From assembly GCA_013377005.1 (NCBI GenBank), contig JACABE010000004.1, positions 62,001-126,000 on the forward strand: a stretch of 64,000 nucleotides of DNA, in the 5' to 3' direction. Origin of the DNA: Bacteroidota bacterium (GTDB lineage Bacteria; Bacteroidota; Bacteroidia; Bacteroidales; JACABE01). This document shows, piece by piece, positions 9,701 to 20,209 of the stretch. Both the position numbers and the translations under genes were made by a program. The first letter of the stretch is position 1, and each line of letters begins with the position of its first letter. Under the pieces are notes generated by a model. It ran no database searches, was not told where the DNA came from, and saw only the letters and a program-made list of their open reading frames with translations.

Positions 9701-12700
9701 TAAGATTTAGAGTAAAACCACTACATACAGGTGAATTACTTGAAGGAACTGATCCCGGACGAGGTTTAACAGTTAAATGAGCAACAGTACTGGTTGCAGG
9801 TGTTCCGCAAATAGCATTAATTACTACATCATAATTATCAACATCAGCATTAGTAACAGCAGGTAAAACCAAACTTGCTGTCAACGCACTTGCATTATCA
9901 GCAATACTTACGCCATTTTTCCTCCATTGATAAGTTAAGCCTACACCAGTTGCATTTACTGTAAATGTAGCATCATTGCCGGCACAAACAGAAGAAGCAA
10001 TAGGTTGTGAAGTAATAACTGCACCCTGAGAAACAGTAATAGGTGTAGGAAACATCTTAGAACATCCATCAGACTCTGTAAGGGTCATGAAATAAATGGT
10101 TGTTCCACTAGGAGCAACTGTAATAGAAGATGAAGTACCTAAAGAGAACTGACCATCAGACCATGCATAAGAATACAAATCAGCACCACCGGTGATATTT
10201 ATAGTATATTCTTCGTATTCACCATAAGAAAAAATCTGAGATGAAGATGTTACCAAGCCTTCCTTACTAATTACTCTCATCCTTGTATTACCATTATATG
10301 CTGTAAGAGGAATTGTAATATTGGTTGTATCTGTATGATTACCGGAAACGGTAGCTGCTGAAAGATATACTGCTTCACCTGGATCAGTAAACACACCGTT
10401 GTGATTATAGTCAATATAAACTCCAAAAGCATTGCTATAATTATAAGCACTTGCGGTAATTGAAGATAAAGTCATTTGGTAAGTATTTCCTGCGGTATAA
10501 TTATAGGGACCAAAAGCAGTAAAATCTGAATAACTGCCTGCAGTTCCCACTGCATCACCTATAGTTCCTACCAATGAATTTACAGTTGTTGTATTATTTA
10601 AACTACCAAAAGTAATATTTCCTAAATCTTCATAACTTGTTGGATATAAAACTGATGGTGTTGTATAAACTGCTGCATTTGTAATTGCAGATATTGTAGT
10701 ACTATTTCCATCACAAATAGGATTCAGTGATGTAGTAACCGTAATACCTGGAGCAGAACGAACTGTAACTTTGGTAGTAGCTACATTTGCACATGAATAT
10801 GCACCAACATTACTTGCATTACAAGTATAAGTATAGTTACCTGCTTTAGTAGATTTAAAATAAACAGTAGTTGCACTTGCACCGGTATAAGGAGTAGTAG
10901 CTGTTGCATCTAAATATAAACTATCTACAGGACTCCATACATAAAAAGCATAATCTCCAATAGTAGAAGTAACATGTTTTGCAACAATTAAAGGTTCATT
11001 TTGAATATTTACATTTATTTGTGTATTACAAACGGTATCTGTTCCGGTTAATGTTAATGCCGAAGGAGGAGTTACAAATACTGTATCAGCAACTCGTGTA
11101 CCTCTGCACAAAGCAGTTCCTGAAAAGATTACATTTAAACGTGACTTTGAAGTAGTTGCAGCTGGAGATGAAGTGAAAAAACCAGAATTATCTGAGTAAG
11201 AGTATGCATAAACAACAGTATTATCGGTTGTTGCTGTATAATAGGTAGTAGCATTTGCATCTCCATAACCACCATTTCCTCTGATATCAATAATTATATT
11301 TGAAACGCCATCCCAATAATAAGGAGTACTTAATGTAAAAACATTAAACCCTGTGGTCATTGTTGGAGTAACAGGTCCATAAACATTTGTTAAACCTGTT
11401 GTAGTGAAGCCAGAGAGAGAAGATGAAGCGGTAGTACCCATTTTTATTGTATATCCACTTGGAGAAGCATCTGCAACAGCACCTAATTTAAATGTTAATG
11501 CAGTAATATTACCAGCAGCTAAACCGGCATTAGCTAATTCAGAAGCTGTATAAACCATTTGCGACCAATCCTGATACCAATAATTACCATAAAGAGTAGG
11601 ATAACTAGTAGAACTTGTAAGTGTAGAAGCTGTACCAAAAGGAGCAGTACCTCCAACGCTAGTAGTATTTGATTCAGCATAATAAATTGTAGTTGCATTT
11701 ATTATCGGTGTGGTAAAAGATACACCTGAACCCAATTTTGAACCATCAATAGCACTATCATACCATGATATTCCGGTACCGGTTGTTGTTGCACTTAACG
11801 TTGCAGTTCCAGTACCACAACGAGTAACAGAAGTAGAAGATAATGATAGAATGCCCGGATCGCAAAGCGTAGTAAAAGTAAGATCATTACCATAGAAAGT
11901 TCCTAAACTATTGGTTGCATAAGCTCTGATATGATATAAAGTAGCTGCTGTGGGTAATGTAAGATTACTTACAAAACTTCCCATGCCTGTACCATCTGTA
12001 GTATGAGTTCCTGAAATATCTGGAGTTGAGGCTGTACCATAACATACACCACGAGCTGTAATTAGATTTCCACCATCACTGATAATATTACCACCACTGA
12101 TAGCAGTAAATGGTGTAATAGCAGAAGCTGCAGTAGTTGTAAGTCCAATGGTAGTAAACGAAGTAGCAGTTCCATAAGATGTTCCTACACTATTTTTAGC
12201 AAAAGCATTGATATAATACAATGTTCCTGCAGTTAAGCCTGTTATGCCTACAGAGTAACCACCAACACCAGGAGTAACAACAGTATCAACAACTACACCA
12301 GGTGTTGTAATCAATGGATTCGCAACTGTAGTAGAAATAACAAAACCGTTCATTAATATAGGACCACTTCCACCATCATTATCAACAGTTCCATTTGCAG
12401 TAGCAGAAATATTAGTAATATTTGCTAAAAAATCCATTGTTACACCAGGTGCAAATACATTTAAAGTTTTAAATATAGAATCTCCACCATAAGATGTTCC
12501 CATTGCATTGGTAGCATAAGCTCTTAAATGATACCATTGATCTGGAGCCAATGAAGTAAGACTACTTACAAAAGCACCGTTTCCACCACCATCTGTAGTA
12601 TAAGCATCTAATAAACTAGGAGCTGCATTTGTACTCCAGCAAACACCTCTAGCAGTAACCACAGCACCACCATTATCGGTAACAACACCACCAGAGGTAG

Positions 12701-15700
12701 CTGTACTTCCGGTAATTGCAGTAGCTTTAGTTGTAGTAACTGTTGGAGATGTAATATTTTCAATTCTAAATTCATCTATTCCATGATTAGTAAGATTATA
12801 TCCATAATTTGAGTAAGAAATAAATCTGAATTGTACATAGAGCCCTTGCCCTGCAAAAGCAGTTAAATCTATAGTATTTAATGTCCAAGGTGAAGTTGAT
12901 GAAGTTGCAAATGTAGAATTACCTGCTCTATGATTAAATAGTGTATCAGCTGGTAACCAAGTATTTCCAAAATCTCTACTTATTTGCAAAGCAAGAGGAA
13001 CTGGTAAATAACTATCATTACCTATCCAATAATAATATTTAAGTTGCTTAGGAGCACCATCTAATCTAAATACCGGAGAATACAAATAGTAAGGATTATA
13101 TGTTGTTGATGCATTATAACAATTTAAGTTAAAGAAATATGTACCAGCCTGTGGTGCAGCAGCACCATGAGCTGCATCAGCAGTAGTATAAGACCAATTA
13201 TATGAACTTCCAGTACCTGATGCAACTGACCAACAAGATATAGTAGCCGGTGAAACACTTTCTAAAAATGGATAAGTTGTTACAGGATCACATTTGGTTA
13301 ATACAGTAAGTGTACTTGAATAAACACTATAACATGAAGTATTATCATAAGCTCTCACTCTTACATAATAATAAGTACTAGGCAACAAACCTGTTAAAGC
13401 ATCTGTTAATACATCTGCTCCGATAGTTTTAGGATACCCACTTACAAAGCTTGTAAAAGCATTATCAGTAGCCACATCTAAAATATAACTCACACCTGCA
13501 CCGGATGTAGTCCATGATACATTAAAACCAACATTGGTAATAACAGAAGCTGTTAGAGTTCCGGGAACGGTAACTGCGGCAGCACAAGTAGTAACATTGT
13601 ATGATAAAGGAGAAGTGGCATTATACACAGGACCATAGCATCCGCTATTGTTATAACTATAAACATAATAAGTATATGTTTTACCAGCTGTAAGTCCGGT
13701 TTGTATAAATGAAGTTGCATTACTGATAGATACAATAGTACCGAGTGCTGCATTCGTACTTCCAACAGTGTAAGTTGTATAATTAACCGGTGCAATAATA
13801 TTGATACTATCCACAGGATAACGAACTATTAAATAGTTACTTGGAGCAGAAACTGCAGCAGTAAATGAAGCATTTACTCCAGTTGAAGTAGTATATTGAG
13901 TTGAAAAATTAGTAGGTTGATTAGCTGGAGCTGTACAAGGCGTTAAATTTCCATAAGAAAAATAACCGGTATAAGCAGCTGCTAATATTTGCGAACCAGT
14001 TGTGGTAAGCGTTTTTATTGTACCTGTTGTAAATAATGAAGCAGGAACAATAGCACCATAAGCACCGGCAGCAGATGGAGCTTGTATAATCTGATTACCG
14101 CTGGCAATATCTACATCGCCTAATTGAATATATGAACCTGTAAAATTAGCAATACCTGAGGTAACCTTTGCTTCCCAACGTTCTGGAGAAAGGTAAGTAA
14201 CACCAGGACCACCGCTTCCGCTATTGGTAGCAAATGCTTCACCTGACATTACCACAGGATTGGTAACTACTGTAGGATCCATCCAGATAGGAAGATACAA
14301 AGCTCCTTTTCCAACAGGATATAAAGTTGTTGTAGTATAAGTTCCTGTAGCTGTACGAGCTGCAAAAGTACGTGCAAAAGGACCGCTAATATAAGCAGTA
14401 GCACCACCACCTGATAATGTACCGGCAGCCGTTGCTGTTCCTAAGGTAAGTATATTTGCAGTTGTGGTATTTACAATACCTGCAGTTAATGTAAGGGTTC
14501 CACTAACTGATAATGGAGTTCCCATTGTAACACCCGATGCGTTGGTATTATTTACAGTAAGAGAAGCTAAACTTGCAGTTGGAGCTAAATTTGTAAGCGT
14601 AGTTAATGTACAACCAGAACCTGTTCCTCCTGAAGTTGAAGCAGGTGTTGTTGGTAGTACAGAATAATTTGAATAACCACGAGCCATAACACTTGTAACA
14701 GCACCACTTGTAACTGCAGTTACAACAAATTGGGCTTGAGATGTATACGTACCACCTAATAATGTAAGTACATCACCTACAACATAACCAGTTCCTCCGA
14801 CTGAAATAGCAGCAGTAGGAAGTAAATTTCTGAAATTACCTGCACCGGAAATAGTTTGAGCATTAGTTGAAGCTGTGGCAGTTCCACTTGCAAAGTTTCC
14901 TAATGTTATAGTATTAGGATTCGTTAAAACGCCTCCACTATTTACAGTAATATTTCCTGCAATATAGTTAGCTGTTGAACTTGTTCGCAATTCACCACCA
15001 TTATTTATGGTAAGATTTCCTAAAATTCCAACATAAGAAGTAAAGTTAACAAATCTGTTTATACCCAATGGACCATTAACTACAACATTTCCTAAAATAA
15101 AATAACTTGAAGGCCAAAAATAAGTGTAAAATCCATTTGCACTACCTGGATCTGTAGAAACACCGTCGCCAAAAGCAAAAGTATGTCCTGTAGTACAATT
15201 AGTTGCTGGTGAAACACCCATATACAATGCATATTGTGCAGAAACATGAGGGTCAACAACAGTAAATGTACCACCAGTAAAGAAAACAGTAGTTGGAGAT
15301 CCAGATGAAAGTTGTACTAAATAAGTAGCAGCTGCTACAGAATTGGCTGCAACACCTGCAGCATTTCCATCTACATTAATATTACCACCTGATTGGGTAA
15401 ATATGTTATTGGTAGAAGATGAATTGTAGAAGTTACCATTGATATTTAAGGTACCGGAAGCTACGGTTAAACTACCATAATTAGAAAAAGTTCTGTTTCC
15501 GCCGCCGGCAGGTCCTAAGGTTAAAGTACCGCCATTAATATTGATTAAACCACCGGCATAATTATAAACACCTGTAGTAGAAGCTCCGATAACAGTAAGA
15601 GTACCGGCTGATGCTGTTAAAACACCACCACTGTTAACAGCAACGGTATAAGCACTTTGAGCATCAGTAACGGTAATTGTATGTGTATTTAATATAACAA

Positions 15701-18700
15701 CTACATCGGTAGGGCCTGGTACAAGACCACCAACCCAACTTGAAGGTAGATTCCAATTTCCGGTTTGTGCAGAATAAATAACATTAGACATATTTGAATC
15801 TGCAGCACCTACATAAAAAGAACCACTTGAAAGATTAGCAAGTTTTAAGAGTGTTCTGTTAACCCAAGGATCAGTGTTTGTATTTGTTCCGGCAGAATGT
15901 CTTCCTGCGATAGAGGCTGATTGAACTAAATGCAAATAAGTATAATTATTTGTAGCAATTACACCAGTTGCCTGAGCTCTCATGATAATAGTTCCTGTAT
16001 CGGCAATGCCAGCACCAGGAGTTAATGTCCATGAAGAATTTGTACGACGATTTATAATATAATTTGGTACAGTATCAGCTATTGATAAACCAGTAGTTAA
16101 TCCTGCCGCATGTGCAACAGCACAAGTAATAGTTCCTCCTGCGGTTAATGCTGTAGCTGAAGAAAATGCAAGTTTAACCTCACGATTCGTTGCAACTCCA
16201 CCTACACTAACTGCCATTGGATAATATCCAATACCTGTTCCTACAGATGTTGGTAAACCAGTAATTGGGAACCAACGAGTAAACGTACCACCGGTTGTTA
16301 CAATTAAGCCTGATGAATATGACAATGTTCCAGGAACCGCAACACTTGTACCAAGTGTAAGATTATTAGTTCCAATAGTAAAATTACCGCTTGTCATAGT
16401 CAAGGTTGTACTTACTGCTAAAGTTTTGTCAAGTGTTATACCACTTGTATTATTTATAGTTAAAGCACTAATTCCTGTGGAAGGAAGTTCACTCCCTGTT
16501 GAATAGGCTGCAGCAGGGGTTGGAGCATTATAAACCCATGTATTGGTTTGTCCTGTACCCAAATTAAAACTTACAGGGCAAGTTACAGATCCACTGGATC
16601 TGGTCATTGTAAATCCCAACTGTAAACCTAAAGTAAGTGGATTTGAACCACTTAAAACTCCAGATGTAAGTATTAAAGCAGTCTTAACAACTGCATCTGC
16701 TGCATTCAACGTTATTCCGCTAGGATTATTTATCGTTAAACTACTGATTAATGCAGAAGGAGGAAGTTCATTCCCTGTTGAATAAGCTGCTGCAGGGGTA
16801 GGTGCATTATAAACCCAAGCATTAGTTGGTCCTGAAGCTAAATTACAACTTACAGGGCAAGTTACAGATCCACTGGTTCTGGTCATAGTAAATGGCAAAG
16901 TTGTTCCTCCATTACCCAAAGTAAGTGTATTTGAACCACTTAAAACACCCGATGTAAGTGTTAAAGCGCCTGTAACAATTAAGTTTGAAGCCAATGTTAT
17001 ACCACCCGGATTATTAATTAATAATGTTCCAGAAATTGAAGGAGGTAATCCTAAACCTGTTGTTTGTGCGGAAGTGCCGTTGTACGTGTAATTAACAGCT
17101 CCTGATCCGAATGCGAATATAGGAGCATTTGGAAGGCTACCTTCTGTTCTGATTACATTAAAACCTGCTGTACCACCAGCCCCGAAAGTAAGTGAAGTAG
17201 CTACCAAGCTACCTGCTGTTAAATTCAGATTTGGAGATATAGAAGCATCTTTAAAACCTAGTCCATTTGGAAGAGTAACACTACCTCCGGCAAAAGTATT
17301 ATTAATGGTTAAAGTAGTGGGTAATTGACTATTAGTAATGGTTCCATTATTAGTAAATGTTTGATTACCAACAGAACTGGAAAAAGTAAGTGACTGTGTT
17401 GAACCTGCATTTAATGTAAAAGTCCCATTGTTAACAATATTTCCAGGATAAGATGCATTCATACCTTTCATGTTCAGGTTATATTGTGTACTTAAAGAGA
17501 AAACACCTGTTCCGTTCATGGTAAAATCACCATAAACAGTTGTATGTCCAAAAAGTGTCAACCCATGATTGGCTGAAGCATTATCAACAATTAAATTGGG
17601 TGTTGCACCAGCAATTTTAAATGTTTTTGCTGTTCCAGATGAGCTATTTCCAATTTTTAAAGTTCCACCTGTAATATTTATAACAGATGCTAAATTGTAA
17701 TAATCATATTGAGTACCACCAGTACTTACTCCCTGAATGATAATGTTACCACCGCTCATGTTAAAAACACTACTTGTAGATGTTATCCCGAAACTTGCAT
17801 TAGAAGAAGAAGCATTTCCACTTATATTAACAGTTACATTCCCTGCACTTTGTGTATAAGTACATGCACTTGTAAGATTTAATCTACCTGCTACATTTAC
17901 AATACCACCTTCTATAAGCACAACAGCACCGGCTCCGTTACCCAATGAATTTCCTGTTCCTGTACCAACATTATAAGTTCCACTACTAATTCTCAATAAA
18001 CCGGTTACAGTTGGAGAACCTGCAGTACCCAAAGCAGTAAAATTAGCATTATTCAACCACAAACCACCCAAGGCTGGAATTGTATATGCTGCGGTAGTAA
18101 AAAGAGGATTAGATTGGGTATAACTTCCGCTAATTTTTAAAACACCGGCAGTATGTGTACCGATTAAACCAACGGTATTTGCTCCCTGTACAGTAAAAGG
18201 AACCTGAATATCCAAAATTGGAGGTGTAACTAATGTTGTTGCTGTTACAGCTCCTTTGTTCAGAGTTATTGAACTAAAATTTGTAGTACCTGTTCCTGAA
18301 ACAGAGGTGTTAGAACTTCCATAAAATGCTACAGTTGCTTTTCCATTAGTAGCACCTATCCACATATTAAAGATACCATTATTAAGAAGATTACCTATAC
18401 TTCCAGCAGCAGCAACATTACCACCAATATATAAAGTATGAGTAAGAGAAGCACCACCGGTAGCACCAGCGTCAAAAATTCCGCCTGCTTCAACAGTTAC
18501 ACTTCCATTTACATTAAGAGTAGCCGCAGTAGTTCCAAATCTTAATATGCTACCTGCTGCTACAGTTAAATTATAACATACAGGTGTTGCTAAGTCAATA
18601 GTATCTATGGCACCACTCACAATAGTTACATTATCAGTAGCAGTAGGTACAACACCACCTACCCATGTGGTAGTAGCACTCCATTTACCACCGGTAGCAG

Positions 18701-19592
18701 TAGAAACAATATTTCCCGGAGGATTGGTTGCCTGGCTACCTGTTAAATAAGGAGATTCAGCTTCATAAACGGCAACTATCCTATAATAATAAGTTATACC
18801 CGCTAATAAACCAGTTTGATTCTGAGTATAAAGAGTACCTGTAGTAGCCGTAGAAGTTGAGGTAATATCAGAACCTTGTTGTGTAAAATTAATATTATCA
18901 GAAGAGCGATACACTCTGAATGCAATTTCATTCGTTGAGTTATCATTCCAGCCAATGGTCATTCCTGTTTGAGTAACCGAAGTTGAAGTAAATGCATTAG
19001 GAGCAGCATCTGCAGGAGCAGGTATATAAACCCTAATTTCATCAATACCAATATCTGTAGTTCCATAATCACTTGTAGCAGTGAATTTAATCTTGGTAGT
19101 AGCTGAATTACCTGGTAGGGTAATTGATTTCAAAGTCCATGAGGCAGATGTTCCAATAGGAGATGGTGCAAGTGCAGACGACCAAGTAGCACCATTATCA
19201 TTAGATACATAAACATTTAACGCATCAGTTCCTGATGTATTAATATGATAAAAACTAAGCTTTACAGTTCCTGCTGTATAGGCAGAAAGATTAATTGTTG
19301 GTGAAATTAAATCACCCGTAGTTGCACTAGCAGCATCATAAGTATGAAACCTTGCTGCAGCTGTAGTTGAATTAGCACCTAAAGGTGAAAATGCACCAGA
19401 GCTACTAGTCCATCCGGTTGTGTAACTGGATTTTTGCCACACATCATCGGCAGGAGTTGTCGTGCCACTCCACGCAGGAGATAACGATGATGCATTAGTC
19501 CATGTACCTTCAAAGTTCTGGGTAAAAATTGTTTGTCCCCAACCAACGATACTGAAGACCATCGCGATTAATAAAAATAATAATTTTTTCAT
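6759..19592 (-). CDS. Giant T9SS-exported multidomain adhesin-like protein (4277 aa)
   Basis: Very large surface or secreted protein. It starts with a signal peptide (MKKLLFLLIAMVFSIVGWGQ). Next come a jelly-roll/MAM-like domain (about 25-190), an FN3 domain (about 200-290), and a long glycine/threonine/asparagine-rich region of beta-solenoid-like repeats (about 300-1800). Further FN3 domains and a second MAM-like domain follow (about 1850-2260), then repeats around ARGVCWSTN..YHLRAYATN (about 2280-2540), Ig-like modules and a GEVED-type domain (FGVYIDYNHNGVFTDPGEAV, near 3000). It ends with a T9SS type-A sorting domain (YNTLGQLIKTV..YSEKVLIK). A 93-residue unit is tandemly duplicated at 16498-16893. 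The protein is intact, with no frameshift. Adhesion or gliding/biofilm roles are inferred from architecture only. Confidence 0.9.
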   Translation of the reverse strand: MKKLLFLLIAMVFSIVGWGQTIFTQNFEGTWTNASSLSPAWSGTTTPADDVWQKSSYTTGWTSSSGAFSPLGANSTTAAARFHTYDAASATTGDLISPTINLSAYTAGTVKLSFYHINTSGTDALNVYVSNDNGATWSSALAPSPIGTSASWTLKSITLPGNSATTKIKFTATSDYGTTDIGIDEIRVYIPAPADAAPNAFTSTSVTQTGMTIGWNDNSTNEIAFRVYRSSDNINFTQQGSDITSTSTATTGTLYTQNQTGLLAGITYYYRIVAVYEAESPYLTGSQATNPPGNIVSTATGGKWSATTTWVGGVVPTATDNVTIVSGAIDTIDLATPVCYNLTVAAGSILRFGTTAATLNVNGSVTVEAGGIFDAGATGGASLTHTLYIGGNVAAAGSIGNLLNNGIFNMWIGATNGKATVAFYGSSNTSVSGTGTTNFSSITLNKGAVTATTLVTPPILDIQVPFTVQGANTVGLIGTHTAGVLKISGSYTQSNPLFTTAAYTIPALGGLWLNNANFTALGTAGSPTVTGLLRISSGTYNVGTGTGNSLGNGAGAVVLIEGGIVNVAGRLNLTSACTYTQSAGNVTVNISGNASSSNASFGITSTSSVFNMSGGNIIIQGVSTGGTQYDYYNLASVINITGGTLKIGNSSSGTAKTFKIAGATPNLIVDNASANHGLTLFGHTTVYGDFTMNGTGVFSLSTQYNLNMKGMNASYPGNIVNNGTFTLNAGSTQSLTFSSSVGNQTFTNNGTITNSQLPTTLTINNTFAGGSVTLPNGLGFKDASISPNLNLTAGSLVATSLTFGAGGTAGFNVIRTEGSLPNAPIFAFGSGAVNYTYNGTSAQTTGLGLPPSISGTLLINNPGGITLASNLIVTGALTLTSGVLSGSNTLTLGNGGTTLPFTMTRTSGSVTCPVSCNLASGPTNAWVYNAPTPAAAYSTGNELPPSALISSLTINNPSGITLNAADAVVKTALILTSGVLSGSNPLTLGLQLGFTMTRSSGSVTCPVSFNLGTGQTNTWVYNAPTPAAAYSTGSELPSTGISALTINNTSGITLDKTLAVSTTLTMTSGNFTIGTNNLTLGTSVAVPGTLSYSSGLIVTTGGTFTRWFPITGLPTSVGTGIGYYPMAVSVGGVATNREVKLAFSSATALTAGGTITCAVAHAAGLTTGLSIADTVPNYIINRRTNSSWTLTPGAGIADTGTIIMRAQATGVIATNNYTYLHLVQSASIAGRHSAGTNTNTDPWVNRTLLKLANLSSGSFYVGAADSNMSNVIYSAQTGNWNLPSSWVGGLVPGPTDVVVILNTHTITVTDAQSAYTVAVNSGGVLTASAGTLTVIGASTTGVYNYAGGLININGGTLTLGPAGGGNRTFSNYGSLTVASGTLNINGNFYNSSSTNNIFTQSGGNINVDGNAAGVAANSVAAATYLVQLSSGSPTTVFFTGGTFTVVDPHVSAQYALYMGVSPATNCTTGHTFAFGDGVSTDPGSANGFYTYFWPSSYFILGNVVVNGPLGINRFVNFTSYVGILGNLTINNGGELRTSSTANYIAGNITVNSGGVLTNPNTITLGNFASGTATASTNAQTISGAGNFRNLLPTAAISVGGTGYVVGDVLTLLGGTYTSQAQFVVTAVTSGAVTSVMARGYSNYSVLPTTPASTSGGTGSGCTLTTLTNLAPTASLASLTVNNTNASGVTMGTPLSVSGTLTLTAGIVNTTTANILTLGTATAAGTLSGGGATAYISGPFARTFAARTATGTYTTTTLYPVGKGALYLPIWMDPTVVTNPVVMSGEAFATNSGSGGPGVTYLSPERWEAKVTSGIANFTGSYIQLGDVDIASGNQIIQAPSAAGAYGAIVPASLFTTGTIKTLTTTGSQILAAAYTGYFSYGNLTPCTAPANQPTNFSTQYTTSTGVNASFTAAVSAPSNYLIVRYPVDSINIIAPVNYTTYTVGSTNAALGTIVSISNATSFIQTGLTAGKTYTYYVYSYNNSGCYGPVYNATSPLSYNVTTCAAAVTVPGTLTASVITNVGFNVSWTTSGAGVSYILDVATDNAFTSFVSGYPKTIGADVLTDALTGLLPSTYYYVRVRAYDNTSCYSVYSSTLTVLTKCDPVTTYPFLESVSPATISCWSVASGTGSSYNWSYTTADAAHGAAAPQAGTYFFNLNCYNASTTYNPYYLYSPVFRLDGAPKQLKYYYWIGNDSYLPVPLALQISRDFGNTWLPADTLFNHRAGNSTFATSSTSPWTLNTIDLTAFAGQGLYVQFRFISYSNYGYNLTNHGIDEFRIENITSPTVTTTKATAITGSTATSGGVVTDNGGAVVTARGVCWSTNAAPSLLDAYTTDGGGNGAFVSSLTSLAPDQWYHLRAYATNAMGTSYGGDSIFKTLNVFAPGVTMDFLANITNISATANGTVDNDGGSGPILMNGFVISTTVANPLITTPGVVVDTVVTPGVGGYSVGITGLTAGTLYYINAFAKNSVGTSYGTATSFTTIGLTTTAASAITPFTAISGGNIISDGGNLITARGVCYGTASTPDISGTHTTDGTGMGSFVSNLTLPTAATLYHIRAYATNSLGTFYGNDLTFTTLCDPGILSLSSTSVTRCGTGTATLSATTTGTGISWYDSAIDGSKLGSGVSFTTPIINATTIYYAESNTTSVGGTAPFGTASTLTSSTSYPTLYGNYWYQDWSQMVYTASELANAGLAAGNITALTFKLGAVADASPSGYTIKMGTTASSSLSGFTTTGLTNVYGPVTPTMTTGFNVFTLSTPYYWDGVSNIIIDIRGNGGYGDANATTYYTATTDNTVVYAYSYSDNSGFFTSSPAATTSKSRLNVIFSGTALCRGTRVADTVFVTPPSALTLTGTDTVCNTQINVNIQNEPLIVAKHVTSTIGDYAFYVWSPVDSLYLDATATTPYTGASATTVYFKSTKAGNYTYTCNASNVGAYSCANVATTKVTVRSAPGITVTTSLNPICDGNSTTISAITNAAVYTTPSVLYPTSYEDLGNITFGSLNNTTTVNSLVGTIGDAVGTAGSYSDFTAFGPYNYTAGNTYQMTLSSITASAYNYSNAFGVYIDYNHNGVFTDPGEAVYLSAATVSGNHTDTTNITIPLTAYNGNTRMRVISKEGLVTSSSQIFSYGEYEEYTINITGGADLYSYAWSDGQFSLGTSSSITVAPSGTTIYFMTLTESDGCSKMFPTPITVSQGAVITSQPIASSVCAGNDATFTVNATGVGLTYQWRKNGVSIADNASALTASLVLPAVTNADVDNYDVVINAICGTPATSTVAHLTVKPRPGSVPSSNSPVCSGFTLNLTGGTTYGTSFSWTGPNSFTSTSQDPIINSVLSSASGTYRLIATLNGCSDTATTTVVVNETPSSVTISPSSASIPYGSVQSLTANGGAVSGVQIFSENFDGASSSFVLGSKSGTNNITAVQNTTYYSEGISSYLLSTSTISDTAWYEMSNAINMTSYTSSILSFNHICAMEAGFDYCAVQYSTDNGATWITFPTSSYAGAGTLKLGAVCFDKSSYSDWGTQFTSSASTPGTPPATSLWKTETINIPNDALTPDFKIRFRIRTDGSVFYYGWLIDNVKITGTGTATMAWAPTSGLYTDAAATIPYTGSYATTVYANPSSNTTYTATATSLIGGCTNSGSVNVVLTCPAPVLVPASNVIGATTAKLYWTSPSTNFGIEVQPLSTAFTGVPNHIVTGNSTDPHYFNISGLSGATAYHYQIIGDCGSIAGNWSLPGTFTTDALPVPGLWTGLSVTSNNWSDVTNWSDHLEPIAGVNVVIPATAPRSPHVNTTAECNDLTIALGSSLTLTIDAGKYLTVNGTLTNNADESHFVIKSTGSGTGSLIHHNSGVLATVERNIHNEVADEFYMLGSPVAAQVIENHFNETDGFYGWNEVTGEWVGFGTPDFMALNPTGTFTPGLGYAVSYPTLTYPGDTVKTFTGSLNDGSHTIALSKTVGSLYEGWNFVSNPYPSAIDWDNNYDNSDPNGLMRTALEDVGYGNYSMWMWNADAGSYGNYISNGGGATNGLTSMIPSAHGFWIQLFNEAGEFTMNDGARLHNAQPFWKSSTSTSEQIRLKVTGTANTYRDEMLVRFGNASDLKGGEKMFSMYATAPSLYSTKLNKNWGINYLTTIAQHSVVPVSFKAGANGNYTIHASELNSFATTTYVYLKDLFTNTITDLNQTADYTFAASTTDNANRFQLLFALSPLSISDNVIENTSIYSNNSSIYVNSNETIKQIAIYNTLGQLIKTVANTNGKAIVNMKENAVGYYVVRVITNKNVYSEKVLIK
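16498..16893 (-). repeat. 279-bp in-frame tandem duplication inside the giant adhesin gene
   Basis: Segments beginning at 16498 and 16777 are highly similar over more than 100 bp and are 279 bp (93 codons) apart. Both encode TNxWVYNAPTPAAAYSTG followed by a short beta-repeat. This suggests a fairly recent in-frame duplication. Confidence 0.7.
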
Positions 19593-19669
19593 AAGAGATA
19601 AAAATTTAATTAATAAATATTGATTTAAAAATTGTTTTTGTGCTTAAATTACGTTATAAAAATAACCAT

Positions 19670-19697
19670 AAGCCTCATCACCCTTAAGGCGAGGCTT
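19670..19697. other. Hairpin upstream of the giant adhesin gene
   Basis: AAGCCTC at 19670-19676 pairs with GAGGCTT at 19691-19697 across a 14-nt loop. It sits 78-105 bp upstream of the adhesin start, so it could be in the 5' leader. It is GC-rich compared with its surroundings. Function unknown. Confidence 0.35.
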
Positions 19698-20209
19698 TAT
19701 TTAAATTACTCATAATAAAATGTTTACGTTAATACTATATTGATTTAGTTTGTATTTAATTACGAACTTGTAAAATTAGCATATTTTTTTGTTTATTTCA
19801 TTTTTTTCATAAAAAAAAAGTTAAACGATTATTATTAATAATCATTCTAAATAATAGTTATTGTTTTTCAATTATTTAAATATTTTTCGAGATGTTTTTA
19901 TAAAAATACATATTGTAAAAATTTCTCAGAACATCTTTTATAATTTTTACGATTAAAATTTGTAAAAGATGCAAAATAATAAAGAAAAATATATTTATGT
20001 TCTTTTTCAAATGGAACGCGGATTATGCAGATACGTTTCGTAAACTCGGATTATGTAATTTTAAAATATTTATTTTTAACAAGAAATTTATCAGTCCACG
20101 TATAACTTAGTATTCTGTTTTAATGAATTTTATTTCAGTATAAAAAGTAATTAGAATAATTTAATGTTACATTTAAACTAAAGTATTGAATCTTTTGATT
20201 TGTTTATTT

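Noticed and set aside
6759-19592. The giant adhesin and other T9SS proteins as exosortase substrates
   Set aside because: Their C-termini are folded type-A sorting domains without a hydrophobic segment plus basic tail, so they belong to T9SS and not to the exosortase.
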